A DNA stretch of 64,000 bases from Triplophysa rosa (Eukaryota; Chordata; Actinopteri; Cypriniformes; Nemacheilidae). The stretch spans positions 23,429,572-23,493,571 of the forward strand of contig NC_079899.1 in assembly GCF_024868665.1 (NCBI RefSeq), read 5' to 3'. The position numbers and the translations under genes were made by a program. Shown here piece by piece: positions 60,901-64,000 of the stretch; positions within the stretch are counted from its first letter, which is position 1; each line of letters starts with the position of its first letter. A model generated the notes under the pieces. The model saw only the letters and a list, made by a program, of their open reading frames with translations. It searched no databases and had not been told where the DNA came from.

Positions 60901-63233
60901 TATTTTCCTATTATTGTCCTAATGCAGAGCAAAAAAACAAACACTGCTTATTTCAATGTTTCATACATACAGATTTTTCATACATAAGTCCCTCCTCAAA
61001 ACCTATACAAAACAATGTAGGCAGCATTACAAAAAAAACAACTTACAGCTGCTTTAACATGCATTTGTGAAATCACGTTTGGTTTGAAATCCTTTATTTA
61101 CTTTTTGCATTGACAAAAATGAGTTGTGCTAGTATTTTCAATTTAGGTTTAGGATATTGGGACATGATGTGCAATACAGATGAAATGTGTTAGCCCACAG
61201 TGCCCCCTGCTGACCATAAAGATACGTTTTATATCAATCCCAGGTATGGTAAATGCGCTTATAAATAAACTGAAAAGTGCTTTCTCCGACATTGAATTTC
61301 ACAAACAACTCGAGCAAAAGCGCATCTTTTATTTAAATTGGGTAACCTACAGTTTCATTCTATTTTGTCCATTTTATAATCTTGTTTTTATACCTGACAC
61401 AATCACAGTTTAGTTTTTCAGGATCTTTATCCACACTTTCTCCATCCCCTCATAAAAACATTTTATTTAAAAAATGAAACGGTCTGAATTTGAAAACGTT
61501 TATGTGCAAATGACCTCTGTTGTGACTGGCTAACTTTCATGTGAAATGAAAAAATAAATAAGTGTCTGTCAATGTGTGTAGCCCTGCATGTAATGTTTGT
61601 TTTGCTAACACGCCTCCACCTTTCTGTGTAAACAGTGTGATGTCAGTAGCCCGAGAGGATGAAGAAGAATCGCTCATCCCTACAGTTTCACCTCTGCCCT
61701 CGAAACCACAGACCGCGCCTCCACCTCCTTTTCCAGTGATTCAGGAACCTCCACTTCCTTCGCCTGCTGCTGAGTCTGAATCCTCCTCCACAGAGGAGAG
61801 CAGCTCCAGTTCCAGTGATACAGTGACTGAGACCGAGACAGCAGCCAGACACATCTCAGAGGGAGAGCTGTTGTTCAGTCACGGCCAAATGGCGGCAGTC
61901 AGAGGTACGCTCAAACGCCAAAGCTCTGTTCCAATCCCTAGTAAGCTGCCTCACTGTGTAGGGAGCTGTCTTCTAAGGCAAATAGCAATCCAGATGTTTT
62001 AGCGCACATTATTCGTTTTGAATGTGAGTGGGTCACAGTGGTGGCATGTAGTCCCTAATATGCTAGATCAAGCACAATATATAGTGAACCATCTATACAG
62101 TAGTAAAATGCCTTGATTGTCATTGCACAGCTGTAAAACATGCTCTTCTCAGTAGGACACACATACCTGTACATAAAAAACACAGAGATATGGACGACCC
62201 TGATAAAAAATTAGTTGTGGACATTTTGTTTGACCTTTCCAATATGGCGGAGGACTAAAACAATACAGCGGGTAAATGGTTTCAGTGTGCACAAATTGTT
62301 TTTATTGAATTCCCACCTCTTTTCTTCGCAGTTCTGAATGAGGAAGGAATCCTTCTGCCAAATTTGTTGAGCAGCTTGAACAATTCCATGCATGGAGTCC
62401 AGGACATGGTAAACGTTTGACCCCAGAGTCTTAGCAACAGACCTAAACACTTGTGTCCCTGTTTATCGAACAGAATTGAATGAATTAGCAATCATCTGTG
62501 ATTTCCGGTGTAAAAGAACTAAGACTGCTCAAACAATGATACAACGAAAAACTTTGGTTTTTGAACTGAACTTTGATCAGTTCTTTCTGTAGATATACAC
62601 ATTGTTCTAGAATACACTGATTTCATCTGTTTTTTTAGGATTATGATCCACCCAGTGAGGGTCAGGTGATCAGTGGGCCACGCCTCCAAGCTCATCATGA
62701 CCCTATCCTGTCTCTTTTGGCCAGAATGGATCACGGTCCTGTCAGCCAATTACAGCAGCCAGAGGTATCGCATGATTCTAGTGAAAAGTTTTAAGAAGAA
62801 CACATTTCTGACAATCTTATTAAATGATTCATTCTGACCAGTTGTAACTCGTAATAATCTTTTTATTCTATATTTTTAATTTGAAATACAAAAATGTGAC
62901 TATTGTTCAAGCTAAATAGCATTGCTTCTGTTTTAACCGATTCCTAAATTTTAATCAAATGTAGGATTAGCGTATAACTGTGTGTTTCAGTTCTGCCCAT
63001 ATCCAGTAGATGGCGCTATGGCCTTTATAATTCGTTCCTCTTACAGAGATGGTGGGTGGACGAGAGCAGTGGAGAGATCAGTGAGGGTCAGAGGCCTCTT
63101 CTGACCGCTGCAGAGGAAAGTGTGCTGACGGGACATTCTCTTATAGACCAGCAGAGATCCGCACAGCCTAACACAGAGGTCTCGCCCCATGCCACGCTCA
63201 CATCACCTGGACAAGTGCTCACTGACCATACAG
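27758..63233 (+). CDS. talpid3: Talpid3 (KIAA0586), middle and C-terminal exons; 5' and 3' incomplete
   Basis: Centrosomal protein at the distal centriole, needed for centriole maturation, ciliary vesicle docking, primary cilium formation and hence Hedgehog signalling; human KIAA0586 mutations cause Joubert syndrome (family knowledge). Nineteen exons (listed singly) join in consistent phase to about 1020 codons. Landmarks that match the vertebrate protein in order: VLEENLQAILRAKDG in the essential coiled coil; [29 protein letters not shown] and [100 protein letters not shown]. The final exons lie beyond 64000. The N-terminal third was not found. Whether ATG 27768 can serve as a start is unknown. 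The gene is the sole tenant of this interval; its large introns hold many MITEs. Confidence 0.96.
27954..29175. other. talpid3 intron A-B
   Basis: No exon or clear transposon. The segment around 28500-28870 is repeat-free with balanced composition and may be a regulatory element; this is inference from appearance only. Confidence 0.5.
29176..29286 (+). CDS. talpid3: talpid3 exon B
   Basis: 37 codons in phase 0: TADALPAQHAKSTQNSRSSH followed by a Ser/Thr/Pro-rich tail, TPVPPPSTTPISM. Acceptor CCTTTCAG, donor ATG|GTAGGT. A low-complexity linker between coiled coils; supported mainly by splice sites and phase match with both neighbours. Confidence 0.8.
30091..30610. mobile_element. Outer MITE-like element interrupted by a hAT insertion
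   Basis: Flanks at 30091-30203 and 30529-30610 carry matching motifs in inverted order (AAACTGTATTTACTATAG, TAAAGTATACTACGGTATTT; TACTACAGTATGCTA, CTAAAGTATACTGCAGTATT). They appear to be two halves of one element split by the insertion at 30212. A short related tract occurs at about 41890-41940. Confidence 0.65.
30212..30520. mobile_element. Non-autonomous hAT-like MITE with 8-bp target duplication
   Basis: Ends GGTAACACTTTATAATAAGG and CCTTATTGTAAAGTGTTACC are inverted repeats over about 20 bases. The identical octamer GAATATTT flanks both sides (30204-30211 and 30521-30528). The interior has repeated GCTAATGCATTAGCTAAC-type motifs. No transposase frame. Confidence 0.92.
30896..31119 (+). 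CDS. talpid3: talpid3 exon C, essential coiled coil
   Basis: Acceptor CCTGCAG|CCC, donor AACAG|GTATGA. Encodes PSEPIDVIPTRAVPLNRLS, then the heptad-rich FEDAGQVLRRVRQRKK and VLEENLQAILRAKDG, close to the same stretch of human TALPID3. This coiled coil is reported as necessary for centrosome targeting and Hedgehog function. The last codon (AG|A, Arg) is split with exon D. Confidence 0.95.
31311..31597. mobile_element. AGTTCACCC-family MITE
   Basis: The most canonical interior of the family: TTCACCCATGATATTACA, TGTATGACTTTCTTTCTTCT, ACACAAAAGTACATATTTTG, ACTGAGACATTTCTCAAAAT. It ends GGGTGAACTATCCCTTTAA. The left end is degraded. Confidence 0.85.
33541..33558. repeat. (GA)n microsatellite
   Basis: Short AG dinucleotide run in intron C-D. 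Confidence 0.85.
33795..33880. repeat. Fragment of tRNA-tail type SINE
   Basis: GCATTTACATTTGTGCTTCT, then GGCAGATGCTTTTATCCCAA and GCGACCTTAAAGTGCATTCA, matching the tail part of the SINE-like copy at 57886-58035. The tRNA-like part is absent. Confidence 0.6.
35813..36083. mobile_element. MITE with GATTAATCGCATCCAGAATA inverted ends
   Basis: Left end AGGGCTGTCAAACGATTAAT continues CGCATCCAGAATAAAAGTTT; right end has AAACTTTTATTCTGGATGCG followed by ATTAATCG. The inverted repeat covers about 35 bases. The right end lacks the outermost TGACAGCCCT, so it is truncated or mutated. AT-rich interior without a gene. Confidence 0.85.
37878..38118. mobile_element. Degenerate Tc1/mariner 3' end
   Basis: Contains GCAGCCAATAAGAG, ATACCAAGAGAAC, CAGTCAAAGGTTGGCAACTT, TGAAGATGCTAAAATATGAC and the terminal AAACTTTTGACTGGTACTGT. 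These correspond in order to the 3' part and end repeat of fish Tc1-like transposons (from memory). The transposase reading frame is destroyed. Confidence 0.75.
38128..38272. mobile_element. MITE with AGGGGTGTCCAG end
   Basis: GCCAGGGGTGTCCAGTCCCT, then AATCAAACGCACCTGAACCA, with the inverted counterparts GGTGTTTGATCAGGGTTGAA and GGCCCTCCAGGAGC. It looks like a palindromic hAT-type MITE common in fish, here with the right terminus eroded. Confidence 0.75.
39240..39395. repeat. MITE fragment before the A-rich tract
   Basis: CCTAATCTAACCCAATACCT and ACTTAGGAGTTTATTAAGGC followed by AAAAGTCATAGTTAATGGTT are typical of one end of a common fish MITE. Only one end is present. Confidence 0.55.
39401..39637. 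repeat. 237-base A-rich low-complexity tract
   Basis: Almost pure A on the + strand, broken by single T or G bases and a few short AC steps, about 100 bases upstream of exon D. It gives a long phenylalanine-rich open frame on the - strand that is an artefact of composition. Confidence 0.95.
39735..39807 (+). CDS. talpid3: talpid3 exon D
   Basis: Acceptor CCTATAG|A completes the split Arg codon, then [19 protein letters not shown] and SKEIQ. Nearly colinear with human MSEKIRIRKTVDEWIKTIS. Donor CAG|GTGAGT. Part of the most conserved block of the protein. Confidence 0.95.
39808..40903. other. talpid3 intron D-E
   Basis: Holds the MITE at 40149-40630 and otherwise AT-rich sequence without exons. 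Confidence 0.6.
40149..40630. mobile_element. MITE with TATAGACCGTTTCATC ends
   Basis: Left end TATAGACCGTTTCATC and right end GATGAAACCGTCTATA are near-perfect 16-base inverted repeats. CpG-bearing subterminal parts (GACGCGCACGCGCC; GTGCGCATGCGCAGAAACG) surround an AT-rich core. A TA target duplication, as in Tc1/mariner, is possible but unproven. Confidence 0.8.
40904..41167 (+). CDS. talpid3: talpid3 exon E
   Basis: 88 codons in phase 0, starting DELARESSVSEKRIVE, which aligns with human DELSRTDYEQKRF. It includes a Gly/Arg-rich run (GPRGGGRGGGGE) that I do not recall in mammals, then a basic linker TLPHGKQPTVCVRTKPEV. Acceptor CTGGCAG, donor ATG|GTGAGC. The human segment with IEEHFRNLPMRG that should follow is not seen. 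Confidence 0.88.
41168..42035. other. talpid3 intron E-F
   Basis: Searched for the IEEHFRNLP-type segment present in mammals at this point; not found. No transposon is clear except a short CATAGTATAGTATACTACAG tract near 41905. Confidence 0.5.
42036..42204 (+). CDS. talpid3: talpid3 exon F
   Basis: PLVVKTQDDHEYLAKLYGKA, then [17 protein letters not shown] and PKSQTQRPKVIETVRG. One of the best matches to human ([21 protein letters not shown]). Acceptor GTCCAG, donor AGAG|GTGAGT; Gly codon split with exon G. Confidence 0.96.
42307..42480 (+). CDS. talpid3: talpid3 exon G
   Basis: Reads GVVMKSSKTQTSPSVD, SEPHFLFSRS and [13 protein letters not shown], the last matching human GHLIPMAILLG. Acceptor CATATAG, donor TTAG|GTAAAC; Gly codon split with exon H. 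Confidence 0.94.
43731..44146. mobile_element. TTAA-flanked MITE, hairpin subfamily
   Basis: Starts TTAACGGGATACTCCACCCC and ends GGGTGGAGTATACCTTTTAA. The interior contains inverted modules (CAAAGATATTTGGGGAAATG / ACAAATATCTTTCTTTGTG; ACTACCAT / ATGGTAGT), so the transcript would fold extensively. Related to the element at 23990. Confidence 0.82.
44983..45101. mobile_element. Short palindromic MITE
   Basis: GCACACAGTAAACTCACCAG, then TGTTAAAAAAGTCAAATTAA, against TGACTTTTTTTTAACACTGA and TTTTGCTGTGC. Both ends are approximate reverse complements over about 40 bases. No gene. Confidence 0.72.
45171..45455. mobile_element. TTAA-flanked MITE, GTTCACACCAAGAAAGA family
   Basis: Left end TTAAAGACATGTTCACACCA then AGAAAGA; right end TCTTTCTTGGTGTGAACAGG then CCTTAA. 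About 25-base inverted repeats bounded by TTAA. AT-rich non-coding interior. Confidence 0.85.
46307..46890. mobile_element. MITE with 23-bp inverted ends (TGAGTGCATTTACATGCAC)
   Basis: 46307-46329 and 46868-46890 are inverted repeats with one mismatch (TGAGTGCATTTACATGCAC against GTGCATGTAAACGCACTCA). The interior has repeated CATGTAAACG motifs in both orientations and no transposase. The family is unnamed here; target duplication is uncertain. Confidence 0.85.
47136..47551. mobile_element. TTAA-flanked MITE, AAAGTCTCCGTGAA family
   Basis: Begins TTAAAGTCTCCGTGAACTGA and ends GATTTCACTGGGACTTTAA, both bounded by TTAA. The inside carries GGGCGTGGC and GATTGGGTG motifs common in such elements. 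An open frame starting at 47443 runs out of this element and is judged fortuitous. Confidence 0.8.
48716..49105. repeat. Interspersed repeat X, copy 3
   Basis: Has CCAACAGCAATGTGAAAGAC, GAATATGAACTTGTTTTCTT then TGCAGTATTCCAGATATGCA, and a right end with GCAGCTATATATATATAT. Shares its order of blocks with copies 1 and 2 but lacks their left end. Confidence 0.78.
49490..49905. mobile_element. LINE-like 3' end
   Basis: GGTTTCTCCCGAGGTTTGTA, TTCCTCGCCACAGGG, GTAAAGCTGCTTTAGAACAA, AAAGCGCTATATAAATCGAA, then short ATTGAATTGAAT tail repeats. This order is typical of 3' ends of fish non-LTR retrotransposons; the tandem 3' tail supports retroposition. No reverse transcriptase remains. A short similar end lies at about 49155-49210. 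Confidence 0.72.
49967..50163 (+). CDS. talpid3: talpid3 exon H
   Basis: Reads GKPRVDSQAPVPSQ, ITISDKPPIITTSLPPTT, VIRKPNTILLEVQSEPKK and RRPQLEIQ. The same order as human ([20 protein letters not shown]). Acceptor GTTTTAG, donor CAG|GTGAGA, phase 0. Confidence 0.94.
50410..50511 (+). CDS. talpid3: talpid3 exon I
   Basis: VQPGVNIESVLCSGPASSTP, then LISADPIFPPPVID. Corresponds to human VQVLPSVDIDSISNSSAD. Acceptor TTTGCAG; donor GAT|GTAAAA is weaker than its neighbours. The frame stays open 45 codons past it, so intron read-through was considered and rejected on phase and length. Confidence 0.88.
51591..51788. mobile_element. TTAA-flanked MITE, AGTTCACCC family
   Basis: Begins TTAAAGGGAATAGTTCACCC and ends GCCTGAACTACTCCTTTAA. 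Shortened interior with CATTGACGCCCATAGTAGTG and GGTTTGTGACAACTGGAGGG. Confidence 0.85.
53130..53171. repeat. (TG)n microsatellite with CGCG interruptions
   Basis: TG/CG alternating tract. Confidence 0.9.
53287..53543. mobile_element. AGTTCACCC-family MITE, right end eroded
   Basis: Begins TTAAAGGGATAGTTCCCCCC, then CTGTATGACTTTCTTTCTTC, CCATTGTATGGACCCAAAAC and ACGTTTCTCAAAATATCTTC. It ends near GAACTATACCTTCC without the final TTAA. It lies 146 bases before exon J. Confidence 0.82.
53690..53776 (+). CDS. talpid3: talpid3 exon J
   Basis: 29 codons: AVEEPHAHEDEEENVFPGTN then FLEVADISQ. FPGTNF is identical to human, and the acidic run before it is conserved. Acceptor CCTCACAG, donor CAG|GTACAT. 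Confidence 0.95.
53777..56206. other. talpid3 intron J-K
   Basis: 2.4 kb with no exon. 53990-54380 and 55660-56040 are repeat-free and look like candidate non-coding elements. At 54880-54960 a TGCTATAAAGGCGCTATTTA motif with TTATTG repeats suggests a small retroposon 3' end. 54471-54481 is a poly-G run. Confidence 0.5.
56207..56379 (+). CDS. talpid3: talpid3 exon K
   Basis: [57 protein letters not shown]. Matches human GPPFPPVAS and RKETLENSLIQW. Acceptor TTTCAG, donor GATTG|GTGAGA; the Trp codon is split with exon L. Confidence 0.95.
56528..57006. mobile_element. TTAA-flanked MITE, AAAGGGGTCATATGA family
   Basis: Left end TTAAAGGGGTCATATGACA and right end CATATGACCCCTTTAA form inverted repeats bounded by TTAA. 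The interior has GCTATGATTGGCCAG and GTAGTGATTGGTCGAATA and an irrelevant 75-codon open frame. Lies in talpid3 intron K-L. Confidence 0.88.
57418..57625. mobile_element. MITE with GCCCGGTTTCACAGACA ends
   Basis: GGCCCGGTTTCACAGACAGG, TTAGCTTAAGCCAGGACTAA at left; GGACTAGCCTTAAGCC, TTGTCTGTAAAACCGGGC at right, inverted over about 45 bases. No gene. Target duplication is not clear. Confidence 0.87.
57886..58035 (-). mobile_element. tRNA-derived SINE-like copy
   Basis: On the - strand it begins with a tRNA-like part: GGCTCAGTGGTTAGAGC as A box, then a B-box-like GGTTTGATCCCAGGGG. The tail follows, seen on the + strand as GGCAGACACTTTTATCC and GCGACTTACATTGCATTG. Ends about 75 bases before exon L. 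Pol III origin is inferred from the boxes. Confidence 0.7.
58113..58222 (+). CDS. talpid3: talpid3 exon L
   Basis: Completes Trp then VEQQLMARMITEMFPQPVQA, DPASQSELENSVTSDI. Human has VEQEIMSRIISGLFPVQQ and TSDIVEG. Acceptor TCTCACAG, donor ATAG|GTGAGC. Confidence 0.95.
58223..60018. other. talpid3 intron L-M
   Basis: 1.8 kb, no exon and no clear transposon. 58340-58980 has balanced composition and short frames without homology; the rest is AT-rich. A stretch near 59750-59890 (CAGAGTTTTTC-like and GCAAAACCCAGTGAC motifs) resembles, inverted, sequence around 44510-44640, suggesting a shared repeat. Confidence 0.5.
60019..60194 (+). CDS. talpid3: talpid3 exon M
   Basis: [59 protein letters not shown]. 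The FVDAGVPV block with the following helix is among the strongest matches to vertebrate TALPID3. Donor GAG|GTACTG. Confidence 0.97.
60283..60400. repeat. Fragment of the AGTTCACCC MITE family
   Basis: GGAACACAAAAAAGATATTT, then TGAGAAATGTCTCAGTGGTT, the inverted middle of the family, in intron M-N. No ends remain. Confidence 0.65.
60457..60604 (+). CDS. talpid3: talpid3 exon N
   Basis: Pro/Thr/Glu-rich: ELTIVPTPVPTPEPILKEPP, SPVRTPDLSEHPSTALPLEE, NQPQELTSPG. Same character and position as human PLPTPQPTPPCSP. Acceptor TTGCAG, donor CCAG|GTCATC. Confidence 0.93.
60692..60890 (+). CDS. talpid3: talpid3 exon O
   Basis: GPSRIPVDTPTTTPIPSPVR, then VDAPSPPPASRSPESASL and LPLQEEEPHSETEEEQPPPV. 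The donor is read as CCAGT|GTGCGC, because only this joins to exon P in frame (PPV|VMSVARED; human has IVMSVAKDEE). The competing CCA|GTGTGC would bring an early stop in exon P. Confidence 0.88.
60891..61635. other. talpid3 intron O-P
   Basis: 745 bases, AT-rich, with no exon or clear transposon. The open frame that continues from exon O ends after 32 further codons. Confidence 0.6.
61636..61904 (+). CDS. talpid3: talpid3 exon P
   Basis: VMSVAREDEEESLIPTVS, a Pro-rich run, then a serine-rich acidic stretch (SESSSTEESSSSSSDTV) leading to [20 protein letters not shown]. The TVTETET and ISEGE(L/I)LFS motifs are shared with human. Acceptor AAACAG, donor AGAG|GTACGC. Confidence 0.95.
61905..62331. 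other. talpid3 intron P-Q
   Basis: 427 bases, no gene or repeat recognised. Confidence 0.6.
62332..62408 (+). CDS. talpid3: talpid3 exon Q
   Basis: VLNEEGILLPNLLSSLNNSM then HGVQDM. Matches the human [20 protein letters not shown] region in helix character and spacing. Acceptor CTTCGCAG, donor ATG|GTAAAC. Confidence 0.9.
62639..62764 (+). CDS. talpid3: talpid3 exon R
   Basis: [40 protein letters not shown], PE. Human has [20 protein letters not shown] followed by AILSF. Acceptor TTTTTAG, donor GAG|GTATCG. Confidence 0.95.
63047..63233 (+). CDS. talpid3: talpid3 exon S (last in window)
   Basis: [40 protein letters not shown], then a Ser/Thr-rich tail ending DHT plus one base. GE(I/L)SEGQRP(L/Q)LTAAEE is a near-identical block in human. 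Acceptor CTTACAG, donor ACAG|GTATAA. Human protein continues well beyond this, so more exons lie past 64000. Confidence 0.96.
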
Positions 63234-64000
63234 GTATAAAAACATCACAAACACATGTGTCGGTCTTTAAGAAATAACAGCAAAGCCAATCTGACATGTA
63301 AAAGCACCCTATGTTCTGCTCCCCTATCACCCCTATAGAAACGTCAACTTTTTTACATTGTTATTCCTGTCACCGTTAATCTCTCATTTTGCCCGTTAAC
63401 TCTCCGTGGCCGTTTGGGTGGCCTTGTCCCCTTCCTGTTCCCCTTCGGTGTTGTTACCGGCCCTCCGCGGGGGCGTTTCAAATGCAGCGTGTCTCACACT
63501 ACCCGTGTTATGTGATCACAGGGAATTAAACTGTTATTGCTTTAGGATCTGTGTGTGTGTGTGTGTGAGAGAGAGAGAGCGAGAGAGCTTGGGCCGACAC
63601 AGAGGAAGTCAGGCTGTCTGGATACTTCATCAGAATTCAGGCTCGGGGAGAAGAGAGGAAGCCAAACTCTCTTCCACTCTGAGCATCTTTTACAAAGCCT
63701 GTGAACTCGGTCCAAATGCAACCACAGAGATGCTGCGCTTTTTCCACTGATGTTCATCTGAAGTTCCCAGCTCCACGTGCATCCTTCTGCTTAAACAACT
63801 GATCCATTGAAACTTGAGATTCACTGATATTGTTTTTAAGTGTCCGAAAATCAAATTGCGGAACGTATTTTTTTAATTTCGGACATAATATTCAACAGTA
63901 AATAACTGTACTATAACAATAAAAACAAAGAAAAGATATGCTTTTGTTCATCCTGATAATGAGTTATTATGCCATTACACTTACTGTATGTGAAGTTGTT
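63234..64000. other. talpid3 intron after exon S (incomplete)
   Basis: 767 bases to the window edge, with a GT/GA microsatellite at 63551-63587 and no supported exon. A 114-codon open frame at 63406-63750 crosses the microsatellite and shows no resemblance to Talpid3, so it is not called. Confidence 0.6.
63551..63587. repeat. (GT)n(GA)n microsatellite
   Basis: GT run changing into a GA run with a single C interruption. Confidence 0.95.

Noticed and set aside
63406..63750. 114-codon frame near the right edge
   Set aside because: Crosses a GT/GA microsatellite and resembles nothing in Talpid3; likely chance.
1..64000. CRISPR arrays, bacterial operons, attachment sites, viral or toxin genes
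   Set aside because: None seen. The window is eukaryotic throughout; direct repeats are microsatellites or transposon copies.

Overview
The window is vertebrate nuclear DNA, almost certainly from a teleost and probably a cyprinid-type fish. The evidence is two vertebrate genes with spliced, GT-AG bounded exons, no operon-like packing, AT-rich introns, many CA/TG microsatellites, and a dense load of short inverted-repeat DNA transposons. The TTAA-flanked families ending in AGTTCACCC are of the kind common in carp and zebrafish. No bacterial, organellar or viral genes were recognised.

Two genes lie on the + strand. (1) At 2740-4779 is a complete two-exon irf2bp2-type gene (499 codons) coding for a transcriptional co-regulator. 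It has an N-terminal C4 zinc finger and a C-terminal RING-like finger, a promoter with NRF1 and CRE sites, and a polyadenylation signal at 5505. (2) From 27758 to 63233, nineteen exons of talpid3 (the KIAA0586 orthologue) were assembled by hand. All splice phases agree, giving about 1020 codons of the middle and C-terminal parts of this centrosome/cilium protein. The 3' end of talpid3 runs off the window. The 5' exons coding for the N-terminal third were not found in the 22 kb between the two genes.

Layout: 1-2579, upstream DNA with no gene; 2580-5525, irf2bp2; 5526-27757, gene-less DNA with MITEs and patches of unique sequence that could be regulatory; 27758-64000, talpid3. Two talpid3 introns are very large (31120-39734 and 42481-49966). 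They hold most of the intronic transposons and several repeat-free blocks that look like candidate conserved non-coding elements.

The proteins act in separate compartments: Irf2bp2 in nuclear repression, Talpid3 at the distal centriole in ciliogenesis and Hedgehog signalling. Nothing in the sequence links them functionally. I found no evidence of a novel multi-gene system. The most interesting points are the mosaic irf2bp2/irf2bpl character and its position beside talpid3, the missing talpid3 N-terminus, and the TTAA-targeting MITE families with long hairpins.
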